A DNA stretch of 64,000 nucleotides from Desulfosudis oleivorans (GCA_020723325.1 DYJD01000028.1:32788-96787); one strand, 5' to 3'. Numbered from the stretch's first letter, positions 34,014 through 43,993 are shown. Translations and numbers: made by a program. Notes: generated by a model from the sequence alone, not told the origin.

Positions 34014-35504
34014 TCAGCGGACGATAGCGGAATGGATATCAGCCGCAGTAAGAGATTGGGTAAGGAGTCTTGAAAAGTCTTGTCTGTTTTCAATGGCATG
34101 TTTTATTTCAGTGCCCATGGTGGTGTCGCCGAAGAGAATGCAGCCTATCAGATGGGAGTCCCGGAAAACGAAACGACTGTATTTGCCGTCTTTTTCCCCG
34201 GCAATAACCAAATCACTGCCGTCTTGGGGTTCGAACTTGCCGATGCTGAGGAGATCCACCCCTAGCACTTTAAGACTGTTGGATCTGGGGATTCCGCCGA
34301 ATTCAATGGTTTGACCGGCCGCATTCAAGCCGGCGATGCTGCCCTGGTATTGGGCTGCGTTCCACAACCCGTAAAGAACACCCCGGTGCTCGGCAATATC
34401 GCCGGCGGCATAGACATTCGGATCCGAGGTCTGCATTTGGTCGTTTACCACCACCCCGCCATCCACCCGCAGGCCGGCCAGTCGCGCCAGATAACTGTTG
34501 GAGCGGACACCGGCGGCGATGATGACCAGATCCGCGGCAATCAATTCCCCTCCCTTCAAAACAACGCCCGCAACCCTTTCGTCACCGACGAGTTCCTGGA
34601 TCGTGATGCCGGTGCGCACTTGGATACCGATGCTGCCCAAATAGTTTTGCAGCAGGTCAGCAGCGGTTTGATCCAGTTGCCGGGGCATCAAACGATGAAA
34701 GCTCTCCAGCAGGATCACTTCGGTCTTTTTCGCCAGCGCACCGGCTGCTTCCAGACCCAATATGCCGCCGCCGATGACCACGATGCGTCGGGCGTTTCCG
34801 GCCTCGGCAAGAATCAGGCGGGCATCCTCCAGGGTTCGCAAGGCCGTCACACCTGCCATGCGTGCTCCGGGCAGGGGCGGCATGAAGGCATGGGCTCCGG
34901 CGGTAAGCACCAGGTGATCATAGGCATGCCGCCCGCCGTTTTTGAGCTTCACCTGCTTTTTGGAAAGCAGAAGATCCGTGATTTCGGCTGCCTGCACCAG
35001 GTTGATGCGGTTTTGGGTGTACCAGTCCCGGGGATGGATGGGAAGCTGATTTTCAAGGATTTCCCCGGCCAGAAAGCGGGTCAGGTTGAGGCGATAATAG
35101 GGCAGGGCGGTTTCTTTGGTGAACAAGGTGATTTCAGTTTCTGGCGCTGTATTGCGGATGGACTCCACGGCGGCTAGGCCGGCAATTCCAGCGCCGACCA
35201 CAATGATCCGGCTTTTAGCAGCGGAAATAATGGAAGCTGTCTTGATATCGGCAACGGCTTCAAACTGTTTGTCGGGGGAGCCGCAAACAGGGCAATGATC
35301 CGGAGGCGATTGGCCTTTGTGGGTGAAGCCGCATGAAAGGCAGACCCATTGGGCGGCCTGGAAACTCGGTTCAGCAGCGGTCGGGTCCGTGTATGGTTCA
35401 AAACGCTCGCGGGGGGAACCGCAAACCGGGCATTCCGGCGGGGCCGCTTCTCCGCGATGTACATAGCCGCAAACGGTGCAGCGAAATGCTTGTAAATTTG
35501 CCAT
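34014..35504 (-). CDS. FAD-dependent oxidoreductase with two N-terminal rubredoxin-like domains
   Basis: 496 aa. Two rubrerythrin-type rubredoxin domains come first: C9/C12/C25/C28 and C55/C58/C71/C74. Then a pyridine-nucleotide:disulfide-type fold with FAD motif VVGAGIAGLAAVE (~102-114), NAD motif VIGGGILGLEAAGAL, and FAD motif SDPNVYAAGDIAEH. It resembles NADH:rubredoxin reductases fused to their acceptors. Such enzymes feed electrons to oxygen- or superoxide-scavenging proteins in anaerobes. It is a stand-alone minus-strand gene, ending 120 bases before the DUF3365 gene. Confidence 0.9.
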   Translation of the reverse strand: MANLQAFRCTVCGYVHRGEAAPPECPVCGSPRERFEPYTDPTAAEPSFQAAQWVCLSCGFTHKGQSPPDHCPVCGSPDKQFEAVADIKTASIISAAKSRIIVVGAGIAGLAAVESIRNTAPETEITLFTKETALPYYRLNLTRFLAGEILENQLPIHPRDWYTQNRINLVQAAEITDLLLSKKQVKLKNGGRHAYDHLVLTAGAHAFMPPLPGARMAGVTALRTLEDARLILAEAGNARRIVVIGGGILGLEAAGALAKKTEVILLESFHRLMPRQLDQTAADLLQNYLGSIGIQVRTGITIQELVGDERVAGVVLKGGELIAADLVIIAAGVRSNSYLARLAGLRVDGGVVVNDQMQTSDPNVYAAGDIAEHRGVLYGLWNAAQYQGSIAGLNAAGQTIEFGGIPRSNSLKVLGVDLLSIGKFEPQDGSDLVIAGEKDGKYSRFVFRDSHLIGCILFGDTTMGTEIKHAIENRQDFSRLLTQSLTAADIHSAIVR

Positions 35505-35546
35505 GGATATTTCCTTTAGTTCAAGATTTGGGCGAGATGAGAATCA

Positions 35547-36788
35547 TCAATAGACTATTTCATGTCTGGGTTCAAATGAAAAGCCATGTCCCCGGCCTTT
35601 TGATTTCAAGCTGTTTTTCAGTAGTCCGCCTAGAATCCGCACGGCTTTGTCAATGGCGTCCTCCGGATACATGGTGAAATTGAGGCGCATGGTTTCCCGG
35701 CCTTCTCCCGCGCGGATATGAAAATAGCGGCCCGGCACAAAAGCGATTTTGGCCTGCAAGGCTTCGGCATACAAGGCTTCCATATCCAGGCCCCTGGGGC
35801 CGCTGACCCACAGAAACATGCCGCCCTCGGGTCTGGACCAGTTGAAACCGGGTGGGAAGTAGGCAGCAATGGCCGCCAACATGGCCTTGCACCGGGGCGT
35901 ATACAGGGCGACGATTTTCGGCAAATGCCGGTCCAGATAGCCGCCGGCGATATATTCGGCGGCCAAAGCCTGGCTGAAGGAGCCGGTATGCAAATCAATG
36001 CCTTGTTTGGCGATGACCAGCCATTTTTGCAGTATGGGCGGGGCAAGACAAAAGCCCACCCGCAACCCGGGCGCCAGGACCTTGGACAAGGTGCCGAGAT
36101 AGATCACATGGTCCGGCGCAAGGGTTTTGATGGCAGGAACTTCCTCCCCCTGATAACGCAAGGCGCTGTATGGATCGTCCTCGATCAGCAGGGTGTCGCT
36201 GCCTTGGATCACTTCGGCGATTTGTTTTCTGCGCCACAAGGGAATGGTTTTGCCCGTGGGGTTTTGAAAAGTGGGCACCAGGTAGATGAACTTCACCTTG
36301 TGGCTTTTCACCAGGCGTTTCATGCCTTCCGGAGTCGGGCCGTGCTCGTCTGCGGGCAATTGCACGTATTCCGGCCGGTATGGATTGAAAGCGTGCAGGG
36401 CTCCCAAATAGGTGGGAGATTCCACCGCCACCTTGTCGCCCCGGGAGATCATGATTTTGGCCAGGGCATCCAGGGCGCCCTGGGAACCGCTGGAGATCAG
36501 GATATCCTCCGGCGTTGCCGCAATTTGTTTGGTTCGCAGCAGTCGGGCCAGGGCTTCCTGCAACGGCCTGAAACCTTCCGAGGGTCCGTATTGCAAGGCT
36601 TCGGCGCCGTATTTGCGCAATGCCGCGGCAGCCAGATCGGTCATAATGGCAAGGGGGAAGCTTTCCGGTGCCGGGACACCGCCGGCCATGGAGATCAAGC
36701 CGGGTTGGGCTGCGGTTTTCAGAATTTCCCGGAGTACGTTGACGTTCATATTACAGGTTCGGTCAGCCAGTAGTTGGTGGTAGTCCAT
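35547..36788 (-). CDS. PLP-dependent aminotransferase, LysN/2-aminoadipate type
   Basis: 413 aa from ATG 36788 (AAGGGGGA upstream); a longer hydrophobic N-terminus starting further up is an artefact. Class I/II features: ISMAGGVPAPESFPL, LQYGPSEGFRPLQEALA, GSQGALDALAKIM, IEDDPYSALRYQG, and the PLP lysine in YLGTLSKVLAPGLRVGF. This subgroup transfers amino groups from alpha-aminoadipate, branched-chain or aromatic amino acids. It is divergent from a MocR-type regulator across 113 bases, the usual arrangement for a MocR-controlled aminotransferase. Confidence 0.9.
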   Translation of the reverse strand: MDYHQLLADRTCNMNVNVLREILKTAAQPGLISMAGGVPAPESFPLAIMTDLAAAALRKYGAEALQYGPSEGFRPLQEALARLLRTKQIAATPEDILISSGSQGALDALAKIMISRGDKVAVESPTYLGALHAFNPYRPEYVQLPADEHGPTPEGMKRLVKSHKVKFIYLVPTFQNPTGKTIPLWRRKQIAEVIQGSDTLLIEDDPYSALRYQGEEVPAIKTLAPDHVIYLGTLSKVLAPGLRVGFCLAPPILQKWLVIAKQGIDLHTGSFSQALAAEYIAGGYLDRHLPKIVALYTPRCKAMLAAIAAYFPPGFNWSRPEGGMFLWVSGPRGLDMEALYAEALQAKIAFVPGRYFHIRAGEGRETMRLNFTMYPEDAIDKAVRILGGLLKNSLKSKGRGHGFSFEPRHEIVY

Positions 36789-36823
36789 GTTGATATCCCC
36801 CTTTGCTTGATTTTTTTGTTTGT

Positions 36824-36885
36824 AAAAGCATAGCAAAACCGGTAGAAAATTACAGATACAGAAAAAGATATAAAAAAGCATAACA
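36824..36885. promoter_or_regulatory. Direct repeats, likely MocR binding sites
   Basis: AAAAGCATAGCA (36824-36835) and AAAAGCATAACA (36874-36885) are 11-of-12 identical direct repeats whose starts are 50 bases apart in the gap between the divergent aminotransferase and MocR-type genes. MocR/GntR-aminotransferase regulators typically bind widely spaced direct repeats. The right copy lies just before the regulator's ribosome site. Confidence 0.5.
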
Positions 36886-36901
36886 GATTGGAGGAAAGGA
36901 G

Positions 36902-38326
36902 ATGGGCTTTCGCTATCTCAAACTGGCGGATGAATTCGTGGAGCGGATTGAGCAGGGCGGCCTCAAGGCCGGCGAGAAACTGCCTTCCCTGCGGGACCTG
37001 CATGCCCGCACCGGCTTGAGTCTGGCCACAGTGTACAATGCCTACATGGAATTGGAAAAACGCGGCATGGTGGAAGCCCGGCACAAATCCGGTTTTTATG
37101 TGAAGCCCTTTATGGAAGATATCCTGCCTTTGCCCAAAATGAAACGGGTGGCGGCAAAACCCCAGAAGGTGTCCATGAATGCCCTGGTGGAATTCATCCT
37201 GGAATCCGTGGGTGATCCGGACATGCTGCCCCTGGGAACAGCCGTGGCCGCACCGGAACTGCTGCCCATCAAAGCCCTGGCCGGCGCCATCCGCGCCGTC
37301 AGCAGTAAATATATTCGGAGCCGGGAATTGAGCTATGGCCCGCCGGCCGGATTCGGTCCGCTTCGGCGCACTATTGCCAAACGGGCCATCGGTTTTCAAC
37401 AGCCGGTGAACGCGGAGGAAATTCTGGTTACCGCCGGATGCATGGACGCCATCCAGCTCTGCCTGCGGGCCGTTTCCAGGCCCGGGGACACGGTGCTGGT
37501 GGAATCGCCCACCTTTGTCTGCTATTTGCAGTTGATTGAGGACCTGAATATGTATGCCCTGGAATTGCCGGCGGATGCCAAAACCGGCATAGACCTGCCC
37601 TCGGTGCGCAAGGCCGTGGAACAGAACCGGATCAGCGCTTGCATTCTCAATGCCAATTTCCAGAATCCCTTGGGTTTTGAAATGCCGACGGAAGCCAAAC
37701 AGGAGCTGGTGGCCCTGATGGCCCGCAAAAATATACCCATCATCGAAGACGACATTTACGGCGACCTGTATTTCGGCGCGGCCCGCCCCAAGACCATGAA
37801 GTCCTTTGATCAGAAGGGTCTTGTGCTCTATTGCTCCTCATTTTCCAAGACCCTTGCGCCGGATTTGCGCGTCGGCTGGACCCTGCCGGGACGATTTCTG
37901 CCCCAGGTCAAGCGCCTCAAGATCAATACTTCCATGACCACCTCCAAATTGAATCAGATGATTGTCGCTGAATTTTTAAAAGAAGGGGCCTATGATAGGC
38001 ATTTGCGCAAATTGCGCAGCGCCGTGAAAAACCAGGTGGCTGATACAGCCAGAGCCGTGGCGCGCTATTTTCCGGAGCAGACCAAGATCAGCGCGCCCAA
38101 GGGCGGTTTTGTGTTATGGGTGGAACTGGATAAAGGCGTGGACGGAATGAAGGTGTTTGAACTGGCCAAGGCAAACAAGATCTTTATAACCCCGGGGGTG
38201 ATGTGCTCCGGCACCGGCAAATACCGCAACTGCATCCGGCTCAGTTGCGGCCACCCCTGGAACGAAAAAATGGAAGCGGGTATCCGTATTTTGGGGGAGA
38301 TTATCAAGGAACAAACAAAAGGATAA
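36902..38326 (+). CDS. MocR-type (GntR HTH plus aminotransferase-like) regulator
   Basis: 474 aa. The GntR winged helix is N-terminal (LKAGEKLPSLRDLHARTGLSLATVYNAYMELEKRG). The aminotransferase-fold domain covers ~110-470 with SYGPPAGFGPLRRTIAKRA, FQNPLGFEMP, IIEDDIYGDLYF and the PLP lysine in SSFSKTLAPDLRVGW. All key residues look intact, so PLP (or a PLP-amino acid adduct) is probably the effector. GGAGGAAAGGAG gives a good start. It likely controls the divergent aminotransferase gene and itself. Confidence 0.9.
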   Translation: MGFRYLKLADEFVERIEQGGLKAGEKLPSLRDLHARTGLSLATVYNAYMELEKRGMVEARHKSGFYVKPFMEDILPLPKMKRVAAKPQKVSMNALVEFILESVGDPDMLPLGTAVAAPELLPIKALAGAIRAVSSKYIRSRELSYGPPAGFGPLRRTIAKRAIGFQQPVNAEEILVTAGCMDAIQLCLRAVSRPGDTVLVESPTFVCYLQLIEDLNMYALELPADAKTGIDLPSVRKAVEQNRISACILNANFQNPLGFEMPTEAKQELVALMARKNIPIIEDDIYGDLYFGAARPKTMKSFDQKGLVLYCSSFSKTLAPDLRVGWTLPGRFLPQVKRLKINTSMTTSKLNQMIVAEFLKEGAYDRHLRKLRSAVKNQVADTARAVARYFPEQTKISAPKGGFVLWVELDKGVDGMKVFELAKANKIFITPGVMCSGTGKYRNCIRLSCGHPWNEKMEAGIRILGEIIKEQTKG

Positions 38327-38488
38327 TGGTTGCCCCACAGCTTGCATTTTAAGAAGGTTGGTGGCATAAGATGCAGTCAGTTGATTTTAGAGTTCCGAAT
38401 TGGTTTTCCCGATTCATGGAAGAATAACCCGTCAGGAGCAACGTTAAGCGTTCCCAGCAGACGGCTGCGCGAAAAAGGATAAAAAAGC

Positions 38489-41083
38489 ATGGAAGAACGT
38501 TACGAGCCGAAATCCATTGAGGCCAAATGGCAGGCCTATTGGGATAAAACCAAGCTTTTCAAGGTCTGGGAAGAACCCCAAAAGGAAAAATATTATCTGC
38601 TGGAGATGTTTCCCTATCCGTCCGGTAAAATCCATATGGGACATGTGCGCAATTACACCATCGGTGACGTGGTGGCCCGTTACAAACGTATGCGGGGCTT
38701 CAATGTGCTGCATCCCATGGGCTGGGATGCTTTCGGCATGCCGGCGGAGAATGCGGCCATTGCCAACCAGACCCATCCGGCCAAATGGACCTACGAAAAC
38801 ATCGCCGTAATGCGCAAACAATTGAAACGCATGGGTTTCAGCTATGACTGGGACCGGGAAATCGCCACCTGCCGGCCGGAATATTACCGCTGGGAGCAGT
38901 GGCTGTTCATCCAGATGTTCAAGAAAAAGATGGCCTACCGCAAGGAATCCTTCGTGAACTGGTGCGATTCATGCCAGACGGTGCTGGCCAACGAACAAGT
39001 GGAGGCCGGCATGTGCTGGCGTTGCGGCCAAGCCGTCCGTCAGAAAAAGCTGGAACAGTGGTTTTTGAAAATCACGGATTTTGCCGAAGATCTTTTGGTC
39101 CATTGCGATGAACTTCCCGGCTGGCCGGAAAAAGTCACCACCATGCAGAAGAACTGGATCGGCAAGAGCATCGGGGCGGAAATCCGTTTTGCCGTTGCCG
39201 ACTCCATGGAGCAAATCCCGGTGTTCACCACACGGCCAGACACGGTTTTCGGCGCCACCTTCATGTGCCTGGCCCCGGAACACCCCCTGGTGCCGGTGCT
39301 TTCAAAGGGCAAGGAACAGGCCGAGGCTGTGAACCGCTTTGTGGAAAAAATGTCCTTGCAGGATCGCTCCAGCAAGGCAGTGGAAGGCTATGAAAAAGAA
39401 GGGGTGTTCATCGGCGCTTATTGCATCAATCCCATGACCGGCTGGAAAATGCCCATTTATACCGCCAATTTCGCCCTGATGGAATACGGCACCGGCGCGG
39501 TGATGTCCGTGCCGGCCCACGACCAGCGGGATTTTGAATTTGCCCGCAAATACGGCTTGGACTGTGTGGTGGTCATCCAGCCGGAAGACACTGAGTTGAT
39601 TGCCGCGGACATGACCGCGGCTTACGTCGGTGAAGGCCGCCTGGTGAATTCCGGGGCTTTCAACGGCATGCCCAACAAGGCCGCCCAGGATGCCATTGCC
39701 CTGGATTTGGAGAAAAAAGGCCTGGGCCGCAAGACGGTGAGTTTCCGCCTGCGGGATTGGGGTATCTCCCGCCAGCGCTATTGGGGGGCGCCTATCCCCA
39801 TGATCCATTGCGCCAAATGCGGGATCGTGCCGGTTCCGGAAAAGGATCTGCCCATTCTGCTGCCGGAAGATGCCGGCCTGCTGGAGGGCGGGCATTCGCC
39901 TTTACCGGTTCTGGAGGCCTTCCGGAAAGCGGTCTGCCCGGCCTGCGGTGATCCGGAAGCCCGGCGTGATACGGACACCATGGACACCTTCATGGAATCC
40001 TCCTGGTATTTTGAGCGCTACTGCAGCCCGGACCATCATGAGGGCATTTTCGACCAGGCTGCGGTGAAATACTGGATGCCGGTGGATCAATACATCGGCG
40101 GGGTGGAGCATGCCATCCTGCACCTGCTGTATTCCCGCTATTTCACAAGGGTGTTGCAGTATTTCGGCCTGGTGGACTTCAAGGAGCCCTTTACCCGTCT
40201 TTTGACCCAGGGCATGGTCTGCAAGGAAACCCTTGCCTGCCCCCAGCATGGCTTTCTGTTTCCGGAAGAGGCCGAGGAGCGGGAGGGCCGGACCGTGTGC
40301 TGCAAGTGTGAAAGCCCGGTGACGGTGGGCCGCGTGGAAAAAATGTCCAAGTCCAAGAAGAACGTCATTGATCCCAATACCCTCCTGGACATGTACGGTG
40401 CGGACACCACCCGCCTGTTTTGCCTGTTTGCCGCGCCGCCGGAAAGGGATCTGGAATGGAGCGAGCAGGGGGTGGACGGCAGTTACCGTTTTTTAAACCG
40501 GGTCTGGCGTCTGGGAGCCACCTGTTTGCCTTTCATTGCCGATGTCAAACCCTATACCGGCCAGCTCGAGACCCTGGACGGCAAGCTCAAGGAGGTTTTT
40601 CAGAAAACCCACCTGACCATTCAAAGGGTCACCAACGATATCGACAGCCGCTTTCACTTCAATACCGCCATCAGCGCAGTCATGGAACTGGTGAATGTTT
40701 TGTACGGCGTGGACAAGTTCGACCATCTGGAAAACGGGCCGGCGGTGATGCGTCTGGCCATGGAATCCGTGGTGCTGTTACTGTCGCCCATTGTACCCCA
40801 TTTTACCGAGGAACTGTGGGCGGCCCTGGGCAATACCCCAAGTATCATCGACGTAACCTGGCCCACCCATGATGAGGCGGCCCTGGTGGCGGATGAGCTC
40901 CTGGTGGTGGTGCAGGTGAACGGCAAGCTGCGGGGCAAATTTTCCATCCAGGCCGATGCCGATGAAGCCGCCATAAAAGAGCGGGCCCTGGGTGACAGTC
41001 AGGTTCAAAAATTCACCAGCGGAAAAACTCTGAAAAAAGTGATCGTGGTTCAGAAAAAGCTGGTCAATATCGTGGTGGCGTAA
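38489..41083 (+). CDS. leuS: Leucyl-tRNA synthetase
   Basis: 864 aa, full length for bacterial LeuRS. The HIGH motif appears as HMGH in [19 protein letters not shown] near residue 50, the CP1 editing site in [18 protein letters not shown], the zinc-type Cys pair in [10 protein letters not shown], and KMSKS in [15 protein letters not shown] Cys-rich insert (CPQHGFLF...CCKCESPV) before KMSKS is normal in this group. It charges tRNA-Leu in the cytoplasm. lptE follows after 7 bases, a common deltaproteobacterial arrangement; the holA gene often found next is absent. Confidence 0.97.
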   Translation: MEERYEPKSIEAKWQAYWDKTKLFKVWEEPQKEKYYLLEMFPYPSGKIHMGHVRNYTIGDVVARYKRMRGFNVLHPMGWDAFGMPAENAAIANQTHPAKWTYENIAVMRKQLKRMGFSYDWDREIATCRPEYYRWEQWLFIQMFKKKMAYRKESFVNWCDSCQTVLANEQVEAGMCWRCGQAVRQKKLEQWFLKITDFAEDLLVHCDELPGWPEKVTTMQKNWIGKSIGAEIRFAVADSMEQIPVFTTRPDTVFGATFMCLAPEHPLVPVLSKGKEQAEAVNRFVEKMSLQDRSSKAVEGYEKEGVFIGAYCINPMTGWKMPIYTANFALMEYGTGAVMSVPAHDQRDFEFARKYGLDCVVVIQPEDTELIAADMTAAYVGEGRLVNSGAFNGMPNKAAQDAIALDLEKKGLGRKTVSFRLRDWGISRQRYWGAPIPMIHCAKCGIVPVPEKDLPILLPEDAGLLEGGHSPLPVLEAFRKAVCPACGDPEARRDTDTMDTFMESSWYFERYCSPDHHEGIFDQAAVKYWMPVDQYIGGVEHAILHLLYSRYFTRVLQYFGLVDFKEPFTRLLTQGMVCKETLACPQHGFLFPEEAEEREGRTVCCKCESPVTVGRVEKMSKSKKNVIDPNTLLDMYGADTTRLFCLFAAPPERDLEWSEQGVDGSYRFLNRVWRLGATCLPFIADVKPYTGQLETLDGKLKEVFQKTHLTIQRVTNDIDSRFHFNTAISAVMELVNVLYGVDKFDHLENGPAVMRLAMESVVLLLSPIVPHFTEELWAALGNTPSIIDVTWPTHDEAALVADELLVVVQVNGKLRGKFSIQADADEAAIKERALGDSQVQKFTSGKTLKKVIVVQKKLVNIVVA

Positions 41084-41090
41084 ACTAAAG

Positions 41091-41594
41091 ATGCGTTTCA
41101 GGGCGATTGTCTGGATTTGCGGGTTGTTGGGGCTGCTGGCACCGGCCTGCGGATATCGATTCGTGCAGGGCGGGAAACTGCCGGGGGCGGTGAAACGGGT
41201 CAGCGTTCACATGTTTTCCAATCGCACGGCGGAAAGCGGGCTGGAGCATTTATTAACCAATGCCTTGATTTATGAATTCACCCGCAGCAATATGGCCGAA
41301 CTGGTGGAGGACGGGCAGGCCGAGGCTATCATCAGCGGCGGGATTCAATCCCTGCGGGTGGACAGCGCGGCCCGGACCACCCTGCAGACCACAACGGAAA
41401 TGCGCGTCACCGTCACCGGCTACGTCAAACTCACGGGTAGGGACGGTAAAACCCTTTGGGAAAGCCAAGGGATAACCGTAATGGGTACCTATCTGATCAC
41501 CGGTGATCCGGAGAACAATAAAAAAGAAAAGATGAGAGAAGTCGCCAAGCGTTTTGCTGAAAAAATATTTCAGCAAATGACCGCTGATTTCTAG
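41091..41594 (+). CDS. lptE: LPS-assembly lipoprotein LptE
   Basis: 167 aa. A signal peptide ends in the lipobox APAC (Cys20) followed by GYRF, a hallmark of LptE. Later features VSVHMFSNRTAESGLEHLLTNALIYEF and the ending REVAKRFAEKIFQQM fit the family. LptE plugs the LptD barrel and helps deliver LPS to the outer membrane surface. It is 7 bases after leuS and convergent with rpsT. The low sequence conservation of LptE leaves slight doubt, but the gene order supports it. Confidence 0.85.
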   Translation: MRFRAIVWICGLLGLLAPACGYRFVQGGKLPGAVKRVSVHMFSNRTAESGLEHLLTNALIYEFTRSNMAELVEDGQAEAIISGGIQSLRVDSAARTTLQTTTEMRVTVTGYVKLTGRDGKTLWESQGITVMGTYLITGDPENNKKEKMREVAKRFAEKIFQQMTADF

Positions 41595-41616
41595 ACCTGT
41601 ACCGATCGGAAGGAAT

Positions 41617-41641
41617 CGGCTTGCCGCAAACCGGCAAGCCG
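41617..41641. terminator. 10-bp hairpin between convergent lptE and rpsT
   Basis: CGGCTTGCCG (41617-41626) and CGGCAAGCCG (41632-41641) form a perfect 10-bp stem with a 5-base loop. A short T run occurs ~10 bases further on the plus strand. It likely ends transcription from both sides, though without an adjacent T tract it is not textbook. Confidence 0.6.
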
Positions 41642-41664
41642 AAGGATCGCTTTTTAGGGATATT

Positions 41665-41928
41665 TCAGGAGATCGAATTCACGAGCTTGGACAAACGGGA
41701 AATTTTTCTGGAGGCTGTTTTGCGATGCAGCACGCCTTTTTTAGCAGCCTTGTCGATAATGGATTTGGCCATGTTGAGATCCTCAACAGCCTTTTCCGCG
41801 GCTTTCTCCGCCGTCGCCTGCCGGACTTTTTTAGTAATGGTGCGTGTATTGGTTTTTACTGTTTTGTTGCGCAAGCGCCGAGTCTCGTTTTGTTTTGCTC
41901 TTTTAAGCTCCGATTTGTGATTAGCCAA
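41665..41928 (-). CDS. rpsT: 30S ribosomal protein S20, TTG start
   Basis: 87 aa with the classic Lys/Arg/Ala-rich S20 sequence (ANHKSELKRAKQNETRRLRN, KAVEDLNMAKSIIDKAAKKG, LHRKTASRKISRLSKLVN). The start codon is TTG at 41928, as in E. coli rpsT, where it takes part in autogenous control. AAGGAG lies 10 bases upstream. S20 binds 16S rRNA early in 30S assembly. A clear sigma-70 promoter is about 50 bases upstream. Confidence 0.96.
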   Translation of the reverse strand: MANHKSELKRAKQNETRRLRNKTVKTNTRTITKKVRQATAEKAAEKAVEDLNMAKSIIDKAAKKGVLHRKTASRKISRLSKLVNSIS

Positions 41929-41979
41929 GTCCTTCTCGCTCCTTATTCAAAGTGAAATTATGATATTAAAAAGAGCCTA

Positions 41980-42008
41980 TAAATACATATTTGAATGGAT
42001 CATGTCAA
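41980..42008 (-). promoter_or_regulatory. rpsT promoter (sigma-70 type)
   Basis: On the minus strand TTGACA (42008-42003) and TATTTA (41985-41980) are separated by exactly 17 bases. The resulting transcript would start about 45 bases before the rpsT TTG. Confidence 0.65.
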
Positions 42009-42020
42009 GGAGAATTGTGC

Positions 42021-42090
42021 ATTTGTAAGGGCGGTTCGCGAACCAATTTGTAAGGGCGGTTCGCGAACCGCCCCTACGCGAACCGTCCCC
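42021..42090. repeat. GGTTCGCGAACC repeat element, duplicated
   Basis: A 24-base unit (42021-42044) is repeated exactly at 42046-42069; each contains the 14-base palindrome CGGTTCGCGAACCG or most of it, and the second copy continues into a reversed partner (GCCCCTACGCGAACCG) up to ~42084. Such AGGGGCGGTTCGCGAACCGCCCCT-type units are widespread dispersed repeats. It sits between rpsT and the ACT-domain gene. Confidence 0.75.
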
Positions 42091-42098
42091 CCGTCAAT

Positions 42099-42539
42099 TC
42101 ATTTCAAGAGGGTATTGATTCTGTCTCCCTGAATGATGCCGATGCCGTTTTTTTCCAGCAACCGCGCCGCAGCCTCCAGCTCCTCAAAGCGAAAGATCAT
42201 GACGGCTTTGTCACGGGTATCCGGATTGATACAGGCATACATATATTCCACGTTGATGTCGGCCTTGCACAGAATATCCATGATCCGGTGCAGTCCGCCC
42301 GGCTGATCTTCCACCTCCACAGCCACCACATCGGTTTTTCCCACGGTGAGTTGATTTTTTTTCAGGGCCGCTTCGGCTTTGGGAGTATTGTCCACGATCA
42401 GGCGCAGAATGCCGAAGTCTGAAGTATCGGCCAGGGACAGGGCGCGGATATTGATACCGGCCTGGGCCAGTACAGCAGTGACATCGGCGATTCGTCCTGA
42501 TTTATTTTCTAAAAAAACCGAAATTTGTTCCAAACGCAT
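42099..42539 (-). CDS. Tandem ACT-domain protein
   Basis: 146 aa with two ACT domains: residues 3-68 (EQISVFLENKSGRIADVTAV, INIRALSLADTSDFGILRLI) and 70-140 (DVVAVEVEDQPGGLHRIMDI, INVEYMYACINPDTRDKAVM). There is no enzymatic domain. Such proteins bind amino acids or similar ligands and are regularly encoded next to phenylacetate-CoA ligases, as here (72 bases downstream of it), so a regulatory role in aromatic amino acid breakdown is likely. AGGAGG lies ~6 bases upstream. Confidence 0.9.
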   Translation of the reverse strand: MRLEQISVFLENKSGRIADVTAVLAQAGINIRALSLADTSDFGILRLIVDNTPKAEAALKKNQLTVGKTDVVAVEVEDQPGGLHRIMDILCKADINVEYMYACINPDTRDKAVMIFRFEELEAAARLLEKNGIGIIQGDRINTLLK

Positions 42540-42611
42540 CTTGTCCTCCTAGGCGATCAGATATCCGCCTGAATGGAAAATGGGATATGGCGGTCATTTA
42601 TGACCGGCATC

Positions 42612-43913
42612 TCAGATTTTGCGATTGTCGATTACCCGTACGGCCTTGCCTTCGCTGCGGGCAATGGTTTTGGGCTCCACCAGTTTGACCTTGGCCGAAA
42701 CCCCCAAATATTCCTTGATGTCTTTTTCGATTTTGGCTTCCAGGGACTGCAATTTTTTGACTTCGTCGGAGAAGAGCCGCTCCCCGACTTCCACCCGGAC
42801 AGTGAGAATATCCAGATTATCCTTGCGGTCCACCAACAGTTGGTAATGGGGCTCCACTTCGTCCACGTTCATGAGCACGCTTTCGATCTGGGATGGGAAG
42901 ACGTTCACCCCCCGGATGATGAGCATATCGTCGGTGCGGCCGCTGACCCGTTGCATGCGCACATGGGTCCGGCCGCAAATGCAGGGCTCGGGATTCAAGC
43001 AGGAGATGTCCCGGGTGCGATAACGGATGACCGGAAAGGCCTCCTTGGTCAGGGAAGTGAAGACCAACTCGCCGGTTTCACCGTAGGGCAGAACCTTGCC
43101 GGTTGAAGGATCAATGATTTCAGGGATGAAATGGTCCTCGAAAATATGCAGGCCTTTTTTGGCTTCATGGCATTCAATGGCGACTCCCGGACCGATGACT
43201 TCACTCAAACCGTAAATGTCCACGGCGCTCAGGTGCAGCTTGTTTTCGATTTCCCGGCGCATGGTTTCAGACCAGGGTTCGGCACCGAAAATCCCGTATT
43301 TGAATTTGAGATTCTGAAAGGAAACCCCCATTTCAATGGCCACCTCTGCCAGATGCAGGGCATAGGAGGGTGTGGCCGTAAGGATGGTGGGACCGAAGTC
43401 TTTCATGATGATGACCTGGCGTTTGGTATTGCCGCCGGATACCGGGATGATGGAGGCTCCCAATTTCTCCGCACCGTAATGAACCCCCAGACCGCCGGTA
43501 AACAAACCGTAGCCGTAGGCGTTGTGAATGATATCCTCACGGGTTGCGCCGCCGGCGGAAAGGGAACGGGCCATGAGCTCGGCCCAGGTGCCGATATCCC
43601 GGGCCGTATAGCCCACCACTGTGGGTTGGCCGGTGGTGCCGGAAGAAGCATGAATGCGCACCACATTAGTCATGGGGACGGCAAACATGCCAAAGGGGTA
43701 ATTGTCCCGCAGATCCTGCTTGGTTGTGAATGGAATGGCCTGGAGATCCTCAAGGGTCTTGATGTTGGCCGGCGTGATACCGGCCGCCTGCAACCGTTCC
43801 CGGTAAAAAGGAACGGTTGCATAGGCTCTTTCAAGGGTGGCCTGAAGACGGCGCAATTGAATGGATTCCAGGGCCTCCCGGGGCATGGTTTCATATTCGA
43901 TGTTGAAAATCAT
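42612..43913 (-). CDS. paaK: Phenylacetate-CoA ligase
   Basis: 433 aa, normal length. AMP-binding signatures: the P-loop-like [46 protein letters not shown], and the C-terminal [29 protein letters not shown] and SEGKAVRV with the catalytic lysine. It activates phenylacetate or a related aryl acid to the CoA thioester. Beside the ACT protein and a crotonase it probably serves anaerobic aromatic amino acid degradation, where other steps would be encoded elsewhere. Confidence 0.93.
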   Translation of the reverse strand: MIFNIEYETMPREALESIQLRRLQATLERAYATVPFYRERLQAAGITPANIKTLEDLQAIPFTTKQDLRDNYPFGMFAVPMTNVVRIHASSGTTGQPTVVGYTARDIGTWAELMARSLSAGGATREDIIHNAYGYGLFTGGLGVHYGAEKLGASIIPVSGGNTKRQVIIMKDFGPTILTATPSYALHLAEVAIEMGVSFQNLKFKYGIFGAEPWSETMRREIENKLHLSAVDIYGLSEVIGPGVAIECHEAKKGLHIFEDHFIPEIIDPSTGKVLPYGETGELVFTSLTKEAFPVIRYRTRDISCLNPEPCICGRTHVRMQRVSGRTDDMLIIRGVNVFPSQIESVLMNVDEVEPHYQLLVDRKDNLDILTVRVEVGERLFSDEVKKLQSLEAKIEKDIKEYLGVSAKVKLVEPKTIARSEGKAVRVIDNRKI

Positions 43914-43943
43914 TTTAGGTACTCCTAAATTCTTTCGACCAAA

Positions 43944-43964
43944 AGCCTTCAGCCTTCAGCCTTC
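43944..43964. repeat. AGCCTTC tandem repeat (three copies)
   Basis: Three perfect 7-base units (43944-43950, 43951-43957, 43958-43964) lie between the paaK and crotonase genes. This kind of AGCCTTC run is a frequent intergenic filler; no function is apparent. Confidence 0.7.
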
Positions 43965-43993
43965 GGTCTATTTACCTGAGTAGTTACAAAAAT

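Noticed and set aside
41591..41664. A missing holA gene between lptE and rpsT
   Set aside because: The gap is only 70 bases and holds a hairpin; holA must be elsewhere, so nothing is annotated here.
42021..42090. A CRISPR array
   Set aside because: Only two near-adjacent units with a one-base gap and no spacers; it is a palindromic dispersed repeat.
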